DNA from: an uncultured Clostridia bacterium
GTDB lineage: Bacteria > Bacillota > Clostridia > Oscillospirales > Ruminococcaceae
Direction of reading: 5' to 3'
Assembly: GCA_947168885.1 (NCBI GenBank)
Contig: CAMVNQ010000006.1
Coordinates: forward strand, 124,001 to 188,000
Length of the DNA stretch: 64,000 nt
The position numbers were made by a program, and so were the translations under genes. The stretch's first letter is position 1. Each line of letters starts with the position of its first letter. Shown here in pieces: positions 53,007 to 62,246 of the stretch. The notes beneath the pieces were generated by a model. The model was not told the origin of the DNA, did not search any database, and was given only the letters and a program-made list of their open reading frames with translations.

Positions 53007-53060
53007 ATTATCTGTATTATCGTAGGCATCGCTGAAGAATATCCACACCACAAGCTGAAA

Positions 53061-53228
53061 ATGGTACGCTGTAACCGGAAGTTTCGTTTAATGTTGTATG
53101 GTAAAACGGTATGCTTACCGACAATACCGCAGATCCCGGAACAAGTCCGAGCAAATGAAATACGGGCGTTTTTCTATGATATTCACAAAGATTTCTCTGA
53201 AGTCTGTATAAACATCCGAGTTATTTGA
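53061..53228 (+). other. Possible small orphan coding fragment
   Basis: A frame from ATG 53061 to TGA 53228 (55 codons, ending EIRAFFYDIHKDFSEVCINI, RVI) stops exactly one base before a perfect terminator hairpin. There is no convincing ribosome site and no family is recognised. It may be the 3' end of a decayed gene or a small RNA. Confidence 0.25.
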
Positions 53229-53270
53229 CAATCAATTTCTGTGTCAGGAGCGCAGAAATTGATTGTTTTA
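53229..53270 (+). terminator. Strong hairpin terminator with no clear upstream gene
   Basis: CAATCAATTTCTG (53229-53241), an 11-base loop and CAGAAATTGATTG (53253-53265) form a perfect 13-bp stem, followed by TTTTATTATT. It implies a transcript coming from 53007-53228, where no well-supported gene exists. Confidence 0.7.
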
Positions 53271-53673
53271 TTATTGCATGAATTGAACTCTTTTTGTTTT
53301 TCTCTTGTTTTTTTGAGTTATCTGTGCTAAAATTAAAGTGCTGCATAGATCAAAAGAATGATTTCTGGATTTTTTTCTGACTGGTTTATCACAACCGTTT
53401 AGTATTGTTTGACAACATCTTTTCCGGCAATAAAACGATGCATGATCGGATCAATATTACGGATGATTTATATATCAAAAAACGGCAATAAAGCTCATTC
53501 CACCGATGATACATGGGCTGTGATAACATTGCGATGTGTGACTGATACGAAGCGCTTAACGGAATGCAATAAACAGACCCGATGAGTTGACAGGGGGAAT
53601 CACATCCGGATATGACAGGCTTTAATTCTGAGTAATTCAAAAAGGAGAAAGTGCTGTAAGGCAATTAAAAACG
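53271..53673 (+). other. Long region before the purine permease gene
   Basis: About 400 bases without a gene. It is A+T-rich at first (T-runs near 53290-53312, TAAAAT at 53330, TTGACA near 53408), so a promoter is probably here. I looked for a purine riboswitch core (the conserved TATA/GGxxTGG/CCxxG loops) and did not find it. The last 20 bases carry AAAAGGAGAAA, but 24 bases before the ATG, which is far for a ribosome site. No other feature was recognised. Confidence 0.4.
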
Positions 53674-55035
53674 ATGTTTGAAAAAATATTTAAACTGAAA
53701 CAGAACAAAACAAGTGTAAAAACCGAGATTGCAGCGGGAATCACCACGTTTATGACCATGGCATACATTCTTGCTGTAAACCCGAGCATACTGTCCTCCG
53801 CAGGGATGGATCCGACTGCGGTAATGCTCGCGACCTGCATAGCCTCATTCATCGGCTGCATCTGCATGGGACTTATGGCAAATCTCCCGTTTGCTTTGTC
53901 TGCGGGGATGGGAATAAACGCATTTATGGCGTATACCGTTGTCATTGGCTACGGATATACATGGCAGACAGCACTTCTCGCAGTATTAATAGAAGGCATA
54001 ATCTTTATAATCCTCTCGCTTACAAATGTTCGTGAAGCCATTTTTGACAGCATACCGCTGTCCCTGAAGCACGGAGTTTCGGTCGGACTCGGTATATTCA
54101 TCGCATTTATCGGTTTGCAGAATGCCGGTATAGTCGTAGGCTCGTCCAACCTTATCTCGATCACCAGTTTCCGTACGGATTTCAATACTTCCGGAATATG
54201 CGCCGTGCTTGCAGTAATAGGCACCCTGCTTACCGCGGTGCTTTATATAAAAAATGTCAAAGGTTCTATACTTGTCGGTATCATCGGCACATGGGTCCTC
54301 GGTATTATATGCCAGCTTACAGGACTTTACGTCCCGGCACCGGAAGCGAAATTCTTCTCGCTTATCCCGTCTTTCTCCATGACCGATTTCTCCAGGCTCG
54401 GCGAGACCTTAGGTCAGTGCTTCAGCGTTGATTTCGACAGCGTAGGCATCTTCAACTTCATCATAGTTATATTCTCGTTTCTGTTCGTCGATATCTTTGA
54501 TACACTCGGTACACTCATAGGTGTTGCTACAAAGGCTGATATGCTTGACGAAAAAGGAAGGCTCCCCGGCATACGTCCGGCACTTCTTTCCGATGCCATA
54601 GCGACCACTGCCGGTGCGGTACTCGGGACATCCACAACCACCACATTCGTTGAATCTGCTGCCGGAGTAGGCGCGGGCGGAAGAACCGGTCTTACCGCAG
54701 TAGTGACAGGAATCCTGTTTCTCATTTCGACCTTGCTCTCACCTTTATTCACTGCGATACCGTCATTTGCGACGGCTCCCGCACTGATCTTTGTTGGATT
54801 CCTTATGTTCACGACTATCACAAAGATCAGGTTCACCGATGATACATTCACCGAAACGGTTCCCGCTTATCTCTGTATGATCGGCATACCGTTGTTCTAC
54901 AGCATCTCTGAGGGTATTGCGCTCGGAATAATCTCCTACGTTGTTATCAACCTGATATGCGGTAAGGCAAAGAAGATCAACCCGATAATGTATGTGCTTG
55001 CCGTCCTGTTTATTCTGAAGTATATTTTCCTTTGA
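53674..55035 (+). CDS. Purine permease, AzgA/PbuG-type NCS2
   Basis: A 453-residue membrane protein of about 12-14 helices importing adenine, guanine or hypoxanthine. EIAAGITTFMTMAYILAVNP near residue 18, LPFALSAGMGINAFMAYTVV near 70, FVDIFDTLGTLIGVATKADM near 270 and the TSTTTTFVESAAGVGAGGRT signature near 310 fit the AzgA/PbuG group. Adenine deaminase, encoded 18 bases downstream, would act on the imported base, so adenine is the favoured substrate. The ATG has only a distant AAGG. Confidence 0.94.
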   Translation: MFEKIFKLKQNKTSVKTEIAAGITTFMTMAYILAVNPSILSSAGMDPTAVMLATCIASFIGCICMGLMANLPFALSAGMGINAFMAYTVVIGYGYTWQTALLAVLIEGIIFIILSLTNVREAIFDSIPLSLKHGVSVGLGIFIAFIGLQNAGIVVGSSNLISITSFRTDFNTSGICAVLAVIGTLLTAVLYIKNVKGSILVGIIGTWVLGIICQLTGLYVPAPEAKFFSLIPSFSMTDFSRLGETLGQCFSVDFDSVGIFNFIIVIFSFLFVDIFDTLGTLIGVATKADMLDEKGRLPGIRPALLSDAIATTAGAVLGTSTTTTFVESAAGVGAGGRTGLTAVVTGILFLISTLLSPLFTAIPSFATAPALIFVGFLMFTTITKIRFTDDTFTETVPAYLCMIGIPLFYSISEGIALGIISYVVINLICGKAKKINPIMYVLAVLFILKYIFL

Positions 55036-55053
55036 TAAGGGGAGAGATTATTA

Positions 55054-56739
55054 ATGAAAACTCTATTGAAGAACGGCTCGGTCGTTAATGTGTTCACAGG
55101 TGAGATCATACACGAAAATGTACTTATTGGCGACGGTATCATTCTCGGTACGGGAGACTATACTGATGCGGACGAGGTTAAGGATATCTCCGGCTGTACA
55201 GTCTGCCCGGGGCTCATAGACGGGCATATCCACATTGAGAGCACAATGCTTGCACCTGCGGAGTTTGCGCGTGCGGTGCTCCCACACGGAACTACTGCGG
55301 TAGTTGCTGACCCGCATGAGATAGCGAATGTATGCGGTACAAAAGGGATAGACTTCATGCTCGCGATGAGTGAGGGCCTTCCCGTGACCGTATATATAAA
55401 CATACCGTCGTGTGTACCTGCGATGCCGCTTGATGAGTCGGGAGCCGAGATACTTGCCGCTGATATGATTACGTATTTCAGAAATCCGCGCGTACTCGGG
55501 CTTGCCGAGATGATGAATTACCCCGGAGTGCTTGCGGGGGATCCCAAAGTATTTGATAAAATAAAAGCCGCGAAGTCAGCGGGGAAGATCATTGATGGGC
55601 ATGCTCCGCTGGTGACGGGGCACGACATCGATAAGTATATCGCGGCGGGTATAAGCACCGACCATGAGTGTACATCTGCCGGCGAAGCAGCCGAGCGTAT
55701 ACGCAAGGGACAGTGGCTCATGATACGGGAAGGCACTGCCGCCCGGAATCTTGAAGCGCTGCTGCCCATGTTCGACGAGCCGTTCTGCCGCAGAAGCCTG
55801 CTTGTAACGGATGACCGGCACTCTGCGGATATACTGCGTGACGGTCATATCGACAACATCATCAGGCGTGCGGTGAAAGCCGGAAAGAGCGCCGTAACCG
55901 CAATACAGACCGCTACGATTAATGCTGCTCAGTGTTTCGGCCTCAAAGGTGTCGGAGCAGTGGCTCCCGGATACCGCGCAGATCTGCTGATACTCAACGA
56001 CCTTGACAGTGTTGCTGTACGTGATGTTTACTGCGGCGGAAAACCTGCTGTGGTAAACGGCATCTGTCAGCCGTTCGTTGAGCCGTCATACAGAACTCCG
56101 GAATGGAGCTCCATACTTGATTCGTTCTACCTGAAGCCGCTGTCAGCCGGTGATCTGTATATCGAACCGGAAGGACAGACTTGCCGCGTGATAGGGGTAA
56201 TCCCGGGCGAGCTGCTGACCGAGGAGCTGTTAATGGATCTCGATCTCCGGAAAAACAACGGCATAGATATTGAAAGAGATGTTTTAAAGCTCGCGGTCAT
56301 CGAACGGCATAAAAATACCGGACACCGCGGTATCGGGTATATAAAGGGCATAGGTCTGAAACGCGGAGCTATCGCGGCTTCGGTCTCTCATGATTCGCAC
56401 AATCTGATAGTGATAGGTACGAACGACGAGGATATGGCGTTTGCCGCGAACCGTGTGCGTGAGCTGAAAGGCGGCAGCGTCGCAGTTGACAGCGGAAACG
56501 TTATTGCAGAGCTCCCTCTTCCGATCGCGGGACTTATGAGCGACAAGGATGCGAAGACGACTGCGGAACTGAACGATACGCTCAATGAGGCGGTACGGCA
56601 TATGGGCGTTCCGGAAAATATCTCGCCGTTTATGAATATGGCGTTTGTTTCGCTTACAGTTATCCCGCATATCAAGATGACTACACACGGCCTCGTTGAT
56701 GTGCGGACTCAGAAGATCATTCCGTTATTTGTACAATAA
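55054..56739 (+). CDS. ade: Adenine deaminase
   Basis: A 561-residue amidohydrolase converting adenine to hypoxanthine and ammonia. Motifs are GLIDGHIHIESTMLAPAEFA near residue 52 (metal HxH), ADPHEIANVCGTKGIDFM near 86, IDGHAPLVTGHDIDKYIAAG near 178, STDHECTSAGEAAERI near 200, and LVTDDRHSADILRDGHID near 246. The C-terminal domain includes HDSHNLIVIGTNDEDMAFAA. This is the Ade type found in Bacillus. GGGGAGAGATTATTA precedes the ATG. A strong terminator follows. Confidence 0.96.
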   Translation: MKTLLKNGSVVNVFTGEIIHENVLIGDGIILGTGDYTDADEVKDISGCTVCPGLIDGHIHIESTMLAPAEFARAVLPHGTTAVVADPHEIANVCGTKGIDFMLAMSEGLPVTVYINIPSCVPAMPLDESGAEILAADMITYFRNPRVLGLAEMMNYPGVLAGDPKVFDKIKAAKSAGKIIDGHAPLVTGHDIDKYIAAGISTDHECTSAGEAAERIRKGQWLMIREGTAARNLEALLPMFDEPFCRRSLLVTDDRHSADILRDGHIDNIIRRAVKAGKSAVTAIQTATINAAQCFGLKGVGAVAPGYRADLLILNDLDSVAVRDVYCGGKPAVVNGICQPFVEPSYRTPEWSSILDSFYLKPLSAGDLYIEPEGQTCRVIGVIPGELLTEELLMDLDLRKNNGIDIERDVLKLAVIERHKNTGHRGIGYIKGIGLKRGAIAASVSHDSHNLIVIGTNDEDMAFAANRVRELKGGSVAVDSGNVIAELPLPIAGLMSDKDAKTTAELNDTLNEAVRHMGVPENISPFMNMAFVSLTVIPHIKMTTHGLVDVRTQKIIPLFVQ

Positions 56740-56740
56740 A

Positions 56741-56773
56741 GGCTATACCGCACAAAGAGTGTGCGGTATAGCC
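56741..56773 (+). terminator. Terminator after ade
   Basis: GGCTATACCGCACA (56741-56754), AAGAG loop and TGTGCGGTATAGCC (56760-56773): a perfect 14-bp stem immediately after the stop codon, followed by TTATAAATT. Confidence 0.85.
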
Positions 56774-56838
56774 TTATAAATTACTTGCAAGTACCTTATG
56801 CTTTTTTAACTGTTTCCGTGAAGGCCGTCATTACACTG

Positions 56839-56867
56839 TTGACATTCATAGCTTCTTCTGCTATAAT
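56839..56867 (+). promoter_or_regulatory. Perfect-consensus promoter of the polysaccharide genes
   Basis: TTGACA (56839-56844), a 17-base spacer and TATAAT (56862-56867) lie 68 bases before the ATG of the XRE/dehydrogenase gene. Confidence 0.8.
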
Positions 56868-56934
56868 AAAATCATAAGAAACAAAGGGATTGTGTTACTG
56901 ACAGCAACAACGAGATAGACGGAGGTAGATTTGT

Positions 56935-58425
56935 ATGAAGCATCTTTCATTAGAAAAACTGTCCTGTACAGTGGTTAGTAAGAGAAAAGCACTGAAGCTT
57001 TCGCAGAGCGGTCTTGCTGAAAAGACCGGTATCAACCGTTCATTGCTGTCCAGACTGGAAGCTCTCGATTACACGCCCTCTGTGGATCAGCTTTTGGCGC
57101 TCTCGGAGGTTCTGGAGTTCGACTACAGAGATGTGATTGCTGATGACACTGTTGAACAGAAAAGCGCAGAGCGCAAGAAGATAGCCGTTGCAGGAATGGG
57201 ATATGTGGGGCTTTCCCTCGCCGTACTGCTCTCCCAGCACAATGACGTGACTGCTGTGGATATCGTACCCGAAAAAGTTGAAAAGCTTAACAACTGGCAG
57301 TCTCCCATTCAGGATGACTTTATCGAGCAGTATCTCGCAGAGCATGATGAGCGTCATCTTTCCCTCACAGCTACCACGGACGGCGAAAGTGCGTACAAGG
57401 ATGCGGATTATATCATCATTGCTGCTCCTACCAATTATGACACCAAGACAAATTTCTTTGACTGCTCCGCCGTTGAAACTGTTCTGGAGCTTATCAAGGC
57501 GACCACAAAGCAGAAGAAGCAACCTGCAATAATTATCAAGTCCACAATTCCGGTCGGCTACACAGCGCAGGTTCGTGAAAAGGTCGGCATGGACAACATC
57601 ATCTTCAGCCCGGAATTTCTGAGAGAATCCAAGGCTCTCTATGATAATCTCTACCCAAGCCGTATCATAATCGGCTCTGACGAGAAGAACATGAAGGCGG
57701 CGGAGACGTTTGCTGAATTGCTCCAGAATGGTGCAATCAAGACAAATATACCTGTTCTTTTCATGCCTACAACTGAAGCTGAAGCTGTGAAGCTGTTCGC
57801 CAATACATATCTCGCACTCCGCGTTTCTTTTTTCAACGAGCTGGACACCTATGCAGAGGTAAAGGGCTTGAATACAGCGGATATCATTCGTGGTGTCTGC
57901 CTTGATCCACGTGTGGGAGACTACTACAACAACCCGTCTTTTGGTTATGGCGGCTACTGCCTGCCGAAGGATACAAAGCAGCTTATTGCGAATTATCAGA
58001 ACGTTCCTCAGAACATTATATCTGCTATCGTTGAGTCCAACCGCACAAGAAAGGACTTCATTGCAGACAGGATCCTTGAGATCGCAGGCATATACGGCAG
58101 CAGCGCTTCTTATTCTGCCGAGCAGGAAAGCAAACAGAAGGAAATCATTGTGGGTGTGTACCGCCTGACAATGAAAAGCCACAGCGACAACTTCCGCCAA
58201 TCCTCCATTCAGGGTGTTATGAAGCGTATTAAGGCAAAGGGCGCAACCCTTATCATTTATGAGCCGACGCTTGAAAACGGCAGCACTTTCTTTGGTTCAC
58301 TCGTTGTGAACGATCTGAAGAAGTTCAAGAAGAAGTGCGGATGCATCGTTGCCAACCGCTACGATCCTGTCCTTGACGATGTGGCAGAGAAAGTATATAC
58401 AAGAGACCTGTTCCGGAGGGATTGA
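56935..58425 (+). CDS. UDP-glucose 6-dehydrogenase-type enzyme with N-terminal XRE HTH domain
   Basis: A 496-residue fusion. Residues 8-68 form an XRE-type helix-turn-helix ([20 protein letters not shown], then [30 protein letters not shown]). From residue 82 comes a full nucleotide-sugar dehydrogenase: NAD motif [25 protein letters not shown] near 203, [20 protein letters not shown] near 224, and the catalytic Cys342 in [11 protein letters not shown]. It should oxidise UDP-glucose (or a related UDP-hexose) to the uronate, feeding the epimerase encoded six bases on. UDP-glucose dehydrogenases normally lack HTH domains and are about 390-440 residues. The added domain suggests self-regulation by substrate or NAD state (inference). 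GACGGAGGTAGATTTGT precedes the ATG. Confidence 0.88.
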   Translation: MKHLSLEKLSCTVVSKRKALKLSQSGLAEKTGINRSLLSRLEALDYTPSVDQLLALSEVLEFDYRDVIADDTVEQKSAERKKIAVAGMGYVGLSLAVLLSQHNDVTAVDIVPEKVEKLNNWQSPIQDDFIEQYLAEHDERHLSLTATTDGESAYKDADYIIIAAPTNYDTKTNFFDCSAVETVLELIKATTKQKKQPAIIIKSTIPVGYTAQVREKVGMDNIIFSPEFLRESKALYDNLYPSRIIIGSDEKNMKAAETFAELLQNGAIKTNIPVLFMPTTEAEAVKLFANTYLALRVSFFNELDTYAEVKGLNTADIIRGVCLDPRVGDYYNNPSFGYGGYCLPKDTKQLIANYQNVPQNIISAIVESNRTRKDFIADRILEIAGIYGSSASYSAEQESKQKEIIVGVYRLTMKSHSDNFRQSSIQGVMKRIKAKGATLIIYEPTLENGSTFFGSLVVNDLKKFKKKCGCIVANRYDPVLDDVAEKVYTRDLFRRD

Positions 58426-58430
58426 AAAAC

Positions 58431-59498
58431 ATGAGCAAGGTGAAAATCGACCTGAACGGTAAAAGTATTCTTGTTACGGGATCGCCCGGATTTATCGGCG
58501 CAAATCTGGTGCTGAGGCTGTTGAAAGAGATGAACAGCGGTACAGTCGTATCTCTCGACAACATGAACGACTACTACGATCCGAAGCTGAAGGAGTACCG
58601 CCTTTCGCTTATCGAAAAAAGCGCCGAAGCCTCACCCGTTAAGCATATCTTTGTAAAGGGCTCTATTGCTGACAAGGCGCTGATCGATAAACTGTTCGCG
58701 GAATACCGCTTCGACATTGTGGTTAACCTTGCGGCACAGGCGGGTGTACGATATTCGATCGACCACCCGGATGTGTACATCGAGTCAAACATCATCGGCT
58801 TCTATAATATCCTTGAAGCCTGCCGGAACAATCCGGTGGAGCATCTGGTATATGCGTCATCCTCTTCCGTCTATGGCGAAAACAGGAAGGTCCCATTCAG
58901 CACAGAGGACAAGGCTGATAATCCTGTCTCTCTTTACGCAGCTACGAAGAAAAGCAACGAGCTTCTCGCTCATTCTTACTCCAAACTCTACAATATTCCG
59001 TCCACAGGCCTGCGCTTCTTTACAGTTTACGGTCCTGCCGGAAGGCCGGATATGTTTTACTTCTCTGCGACCGACATACTGGCTGATTCCGGTACTGTCA
59101 AAATATTCAACTACGGTAACTGCAAGCGTGACTTCACCTACATTGACGATATTGTTGAGGGAGTTTGCAGAGTTATGCAGGGTGCACCGGAAAAGGCGAA
59201 CGGGGAGGACGGACTTCCGCTTCCGCCTTATGCTGTGTACAACATAGGCGGCGGCGTTCCCGAAAACTTGCTTGACTATATCAGGACATTGCAGGAAGAG
59301 CTTGTGAACGCCGGTGTTCTCCCTGCTGACTATGACTTTGAAGGTCATCGTGAACTTGTTGGTATGCAGCCAGGGGATGTTCCTGTTACCTATGCGGATA
59401 CAAAGGAGCTTGAAGACGATTACGGATTTCGCCCGAAAACCGGCATCCGTGAAGGATTAAGAAAATTTGCTCAATGGTACGCTGAATACTATAAATAA
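58431..59498 (+). CDS. UDP-glucuronate 4-epimerase-type NAD-dependent epimerase
   Basis: A 355-residue short-chain epimerase. ATG 58431 is preferred over a TTG at 58422 because GGAGGG lies 11 bases upstream of the ATG. Motifs are VTGSPGFIGANLVLRLLKEM near residue 15, ASSSSVYGENRKVPFS near 142 and YAATKKSNELLAHSYSKLYN near 167 (catalytic Tyr and Lys), then LRFFTVYGPAGRPDMFYFSA. That last string marks the UDP-glucuronate epimerase group. It would turn UDP-glucuronate into UDP-galacturonate for an exopolysaccharide. It directly follows the dehydrogenase that supplies its substrate. Confidence 0.9.
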   Translation: MSKVKIDLNGKSILVTGSPGFIGANLVLRLLKEMNSGTVVSLDNMNDYYDPKLKEYRLSLIEKSAEASPVKHIFVKGSIADKALIDKLFAEYRFDIVVNLAAQAGVRYSIDHPDVYIESNIIGFYNILEACRNNPVEHLVYASSSSVYGENRKVPFSTEDKADNPVSLYAATKKSNELLAHSYSKLYNIPSTGLRFFTVYGPAGRPDMFYFSATDILADSGTVKIFNYGNCKRDFTYIDDIVEGVCRVMQGAPEKANGEDGLPLPPYAVYNIGGGVPENLLDYIRTLQEELVNAGVLPADYDFEGHRELVGMQPGDVPVTYADTKELEDDYGFRPKTGIREGLRKFAQWYAEYYK

Positions 59499-59540
59499 TG
59501 TATCCTCAATAACTGCCTTTTGTCAGTTATTGAGGATACA
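59499..59540 (+). terminator. Long perfect hairpin after the epimerase gene
   Basis: TGTATCCTCAATAACTG (59499-59515) pairs perfectly with CAGTTATTGAGGATACA (59524-59540) over an eight-base loop, starting one base after the stop codon. No U run follows, so it may work as a terminator, processing or stability element. Confidence 0.6.
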
Positions 59541-59766
59541 TTCCTTGATGTCGAGCTCATTCCGCTCTACGTGCTGATGAGCATATATTGAATAGCGCCT
59601 CCCCACTTGCTAAGTTTCAATAAGGCATAGATAAAAACTGTCGGTTGAATGTATAGTGTGGGGGTTACGCAGTTTTTCACTCTCGATCACGAAGCGGTAA
59701 CGGGTTCAGGCGAGCTGACAGAGCAGACCCGTCCCGGACTTCCGATCAGCGGTCAGTTCGGCTGCT
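59541..59766. other. Short region with possible coding remnants
   Basis: The + strand can be read as DVELIPLYVLMSIY and, later, FTLDHEAVTGSGELTEQTRP, GLPISGQFGCFMRSDYEQ, which runs into the end of the sugar transferase on the other strand. I do not recognise either. They could be decayed gene pieces. No promoter or tRNA was seen. Confidence 0.25.
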
Positions 59767-60420
59767 TCATGCGTTCAGATTATGAACAATGAACTTCAAT
59801 GTTAAAAGTATGATCTTTAAATCAACAATTAAAGATCTCTCCCTGATATATTTTCTGTCAAGTTCAATCTGTTCCTGTATGCTTAGACTGTTCTTTCCGC
59901 CAATCTGCCAGTAGCAGGAAAGCCCCGGCTTGACAAGGAGACGATCGCTCGGCAGGAGCTTCTCCTCACTCTCGATGAACGGGCGCGGTCCAATGATCGC
60001 CATGTCACCCTTCAGAATATTGATAAGCTGCGGAAGCTCATCTATGGAGGTTTTTCTCAGAATACGACCGACCCGTGTGATTCTGGGATCATTCTCGACT
60101 TTGAAGTTTGCGCCTTGATCAATATTTTGCGACATGAGCTGCGCTTTCAATTCTTCCGCGTTGACACACATTGACCGGAACTTATAGAGCACGAACTTGC
60201 GTCCGTTCTTACCGATTCTGATTTGTTTGAAAATCACAGGCCCCGGGTCATCTATGTATATCGCGATCATCGAAATCAGAAATACAGGTGATAGTATGAT
60301 CAAAGCCAATAGCGAGCATAAGATATCAAGCAACCGCTTGATGAACTCATACACAGGTTTGCGCTTGAATCCTATGGCGTCTGCATCCGTCTGATTATCT
60401 TTTTCTCTAACGATGCCCAA
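59767..60420 (-). CDS. Undecaprenyl-phosphate sugar phosphotransferase (polyprenyl sugar transferase)
   Basis: A 217-residue bacterial sugar transferase of the WbaP/WcaJ/PssY type that loads the first sugar-phosphate onto undecaprenyl phosphate in exopolysaccharide assembly. One hydrophobic stretch (residues 27-52) anchors the enzyme. The catalytic domain has KQIRIGKNGRKFVLYKFRSM near 65, RITRVGRILRKTSIDELPQL near 113 and DMAIIGPRPFIESEE near 140. The ending YWQIGGKNSLSIQEQIELDR is family-typical. This is the short form without an N-terminal multi-helix domain. The start codon is TTG, preceded by GAAGGAGGGG. It runs opposite to its neighbours. Confidence 0.93.
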   Translation of the reverse strand: MGIVREKDNQTDADAIGFKRKPVYEFIKRLLDILCSLLALIILSPVFLISMIAIYIDDPGPVIFKQIRIGKNGRKFVLYKFRSMCVNAEELKAQLMSQNIDQGANFKVENDPRITRVGRILRKTSIDELPQLINILKGDMAIIGPRPFIESEEKLLPSDRLLVKPGLSCYWQIGGKNSLSIQEQIELDRKYIRERSLIVDLKIILLTLKFIVHNLNA

Positions 60421-60479
60421 GAAATACTACCCCTCCTTCGTGGCGCTTATGGATTGATAAACACCATCTGTTTTGATTC

Positions 60480-60509
60480 AGTATACCAAAAAACCATGTA
60501 AAATGTCAA
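60480..60509 (-). promoter_or_regulatory. Promoter of the sugar transferase gene
   Basis: On the minus strand TTGACA (60504-60509), an 18-base spacer and TATACT (60480-60485) precede the TTG start at 60420. Confidence 0.65.
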
Positions 60510-60611
60510 GACCTTTCGGAATGGATATGTAATTTTTTAGCGGCTGACAGTTTCCTGTCAACCGCTTGCACCGTTACAATAAAGTTTTTTGCGGTTTTTG
60601 GCTCAAAATGG

Positions 60612-60640
60612 TGGACAAATCGCGCAAAGTGTGTTATAAT
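60612..60640 (+). promoter_or_regulatory. Promoter of the GT4 gene
   Basis: TGGACA (60612-60617), a 17-base spacer and TATAAT (60635-60640) lie 42 bases upstream of the ATG at 60683. Confidence 0.7.
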
Positions 60641-60682
60641 AACTCTATACTATGTTGTGCGTTCAGCAAAGGTGAAAGAACG

Positions 60683-61819
60683 ATGAATGATTCGGGAGAA
60701 GGCCTGAACATAGCAATGTTCGGCCATAAAAGGATTCCGTCACGGGAAGGCGGAGTTGAGATCGTTGTGGCTGAATTGTCCACACGGATGGTCACTCTGG
60801 GACATAGCGTCACCTGCTTTAACCGTTCCGGGCATCATGTGAGCGGTCGGGATTACGATGAAAAAAGGGCAGATGAATACAATGGAGTGCGGCTCAAGAC
60901 TGTGTGGACCATCGATAAAAAGGGACTGGCGGCCGCAACATCCTCATTCGCAGCGGCAATCCATGCTGCCTTCGGCAGGTATGATGTCGTTCATATCCAC
61001 GCCGAAGGACCGGCTTTTATGTGCTGGCTGCCGAAGCTGTTCGGAAAACGGATCGTTGTCACGGTGCACGGTCTTGACTGGGCAAGAAAAAAATGGGGAA
61101 AATTTGCTTCCTGGTATATCAGAACGGGCGAAAAAAATGCGGTAAGGTATGCAGATAAGATCGTAGTTCTGAGTAAGGAGATGCAGGAATATTTTTTGAA
61201 AACTTATGGCCGGGATACTGTTTATATTCCCAATGGCGTGAATAAACCGGAAAAAAAAGACGCAGCTGAAATTGAAAAACTCTGGGGACTTCACAAAGAC
61301 AGCTATGTATTGTTTTTGGGACGGCTTGTGCCGGAAAAGGGAGTTCATTATCTGCTGGAAGCATGGAAAAGCATTACGACAGAAAAGAAGCTTGTGATAA
61401 CGGGCGGCAGCTCTGACACAATGGATTATATCAGAACTCTGAAGGAAAAGGCCGGCGACGACGTCCTTTTTACCGGCTTTCAACAAGGGAGGGCGCTGGA
61501 GGAACTGTACAGCAACGCTTATGTGTATGTTATGCCAAGCGATCTGGAGGGTATGCCGCTCAGTCTTATGGAAGCTATGAGTTATGGTAATTGCTGTCTG
61601 GTATCCGGCATAGAAGAGTGCACACAGGTGACCGGCGATCATGCCGTTGTTTTTGAGAAGGGGAATATCCGGGATCTGAAAGAGAAACTGCAGGATCTGA
61701 TCGATCATCCGGACGAGGTTAAAAGGCTTCGGGATACGGCATCGGAATATGTTTGCGAAAAATATAATTGGAACGATGTTGTAAAAAGAACACTAGACTT
61801 ATATCACGAAACCGGATAG
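60683..61819 (+). CDS. Glycosyltransferase family 4 protein
   Basis: A 378-residue GT-B fold transferase, with the ATG at 60683 chosen because it has AAAGGTGAAAGAACG upstream and lies downstream of the promoter. Longer in-frame starts lie within or before the promoter. The N-terminal part reads MFGHKRIPSREGGVEIVVAE (typical for rhamnosyl-type GT4 with a DUF1972-like start). The C-terminal donor domain has LFLGRLVPEKGVHYLLEAW near 245 and SDLEGMPLSLMEAMSYGNCC near 308 (EX7E pattern). It should add one sugar to a lipid-linked repeat unit. Donor sugar unknown. Confidence 0.92.
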   Translation: MNDSGEGLNIAMFGHKRIPSREGGVEIVVAELSTRMVTLGHSVTCFNRSGHHVSGRDYDEKRADEYNGVRLKTVWTIDKKGLAAATSSFAAAIHAAFGRYDVVHIHAEGPAFMCWLPKLFGKRIVVTVHGLDWARKKWGKFASWYIRTGEKNAVRYADKIVVLSKEMQEYFLKTYGRDTVYIPNGVNKPEKKDAAEIEKLWGLHKDSYVLFLGRLVPEKGVHYLLEAWKSITTEKKLVITGGSSDTMDYIRTLKEKAGDDVLFTGFQQGRALEELYSNAYVYVMPSDLEGMPLSLMEAMSYGNCCLVSGIEECTQVTGDHAVVFEKGNIRDLKEKLQDLIDHPDEVKRLRDTASEYVCEKYNWNDVVKRTLDLYHETG

Positions 61820-61966
61820 GCGTTTATCAGAATTCAGAAAAATACTGGAAATTCCGAACGGACGGAGGAAGGCTCTCCCCACCAAAAAAACAAACCGCCG
61901 CGATCTCAGAACAGAATTCCGATTCGTGAAAAACAACAAGAATGAGAATTTCGTGCAAATTAGCAC

Positions 61967-61995
61967 TTGCATTTCAAAATAAAATGCATTATAAT
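61967..61995 (+). promoter_or_regulatory. Promoter within an inverted repeat before the Wzy-like gene
   Basis: TTGCAT (61967-61972), a 17-base spacer and TATAAT (61990-61995). The arms TGCATTT (61968-61974) and AAATGCA (61982-61988) are inverted repeats across the spacer, an operator-like arrangement. Confidence 0.6.
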
Positions 61996-62033
61996 GAAGT
62001 TGTCAGAATAACACGCTGATACGAGGCGCTGAA

Positions 62034-62246
62034 ATGAATTTGGTAATATTTGAGAATTCAAACGGTCTTATGAGCAGAATCACACAGAGAACAAAAGGCA
62101 AGGCTTTCTCTGCTGCAATTATAGACCGTCAGTTGTATGATGCCGAAGGAAGATCCAATCGTCCGCAGCGTGCGACATTCGGGACGACCGTGGATCGTGA
62201 GGTGAACCGGATATGGCGTGGTACTCCCAGGGGAAGTTACAGTTGA
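62034..62246 (+). CDS. Small hypothetical protein
   Basis: A 70-residue frame with a fair ribosome site (GAGGCGCTGAA), starting 39 bases after the -10 box and overlapping the next gene by 34 bases. The product is basic (MNLVIFENSNGLMSRITQRT at the start) and has no membrane helix or recognised domain. It could be a translated leader that couples to the polymerase gene, or a small gene. Its codon use does not look distinctive. Confidence 0.4.
   Translation: MNLVIFENSNGLMSRITQRTKGKAFSAAIIDRQLYDAEGRSNRPQRATFGTTVDREVNRIWRGTPRGSYS

Noticed and set aside
53271-53673. Purine riboswitch before the purine permease
   Set aside because: Expected from the gene context, but the conserved loop sequences were not found.
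57040-58200. 386-codon minus-strand frame opposite the XRE/dehydrogenase gene
   Set aside because: Complement of a confirmed gene with full catalytic motifs.
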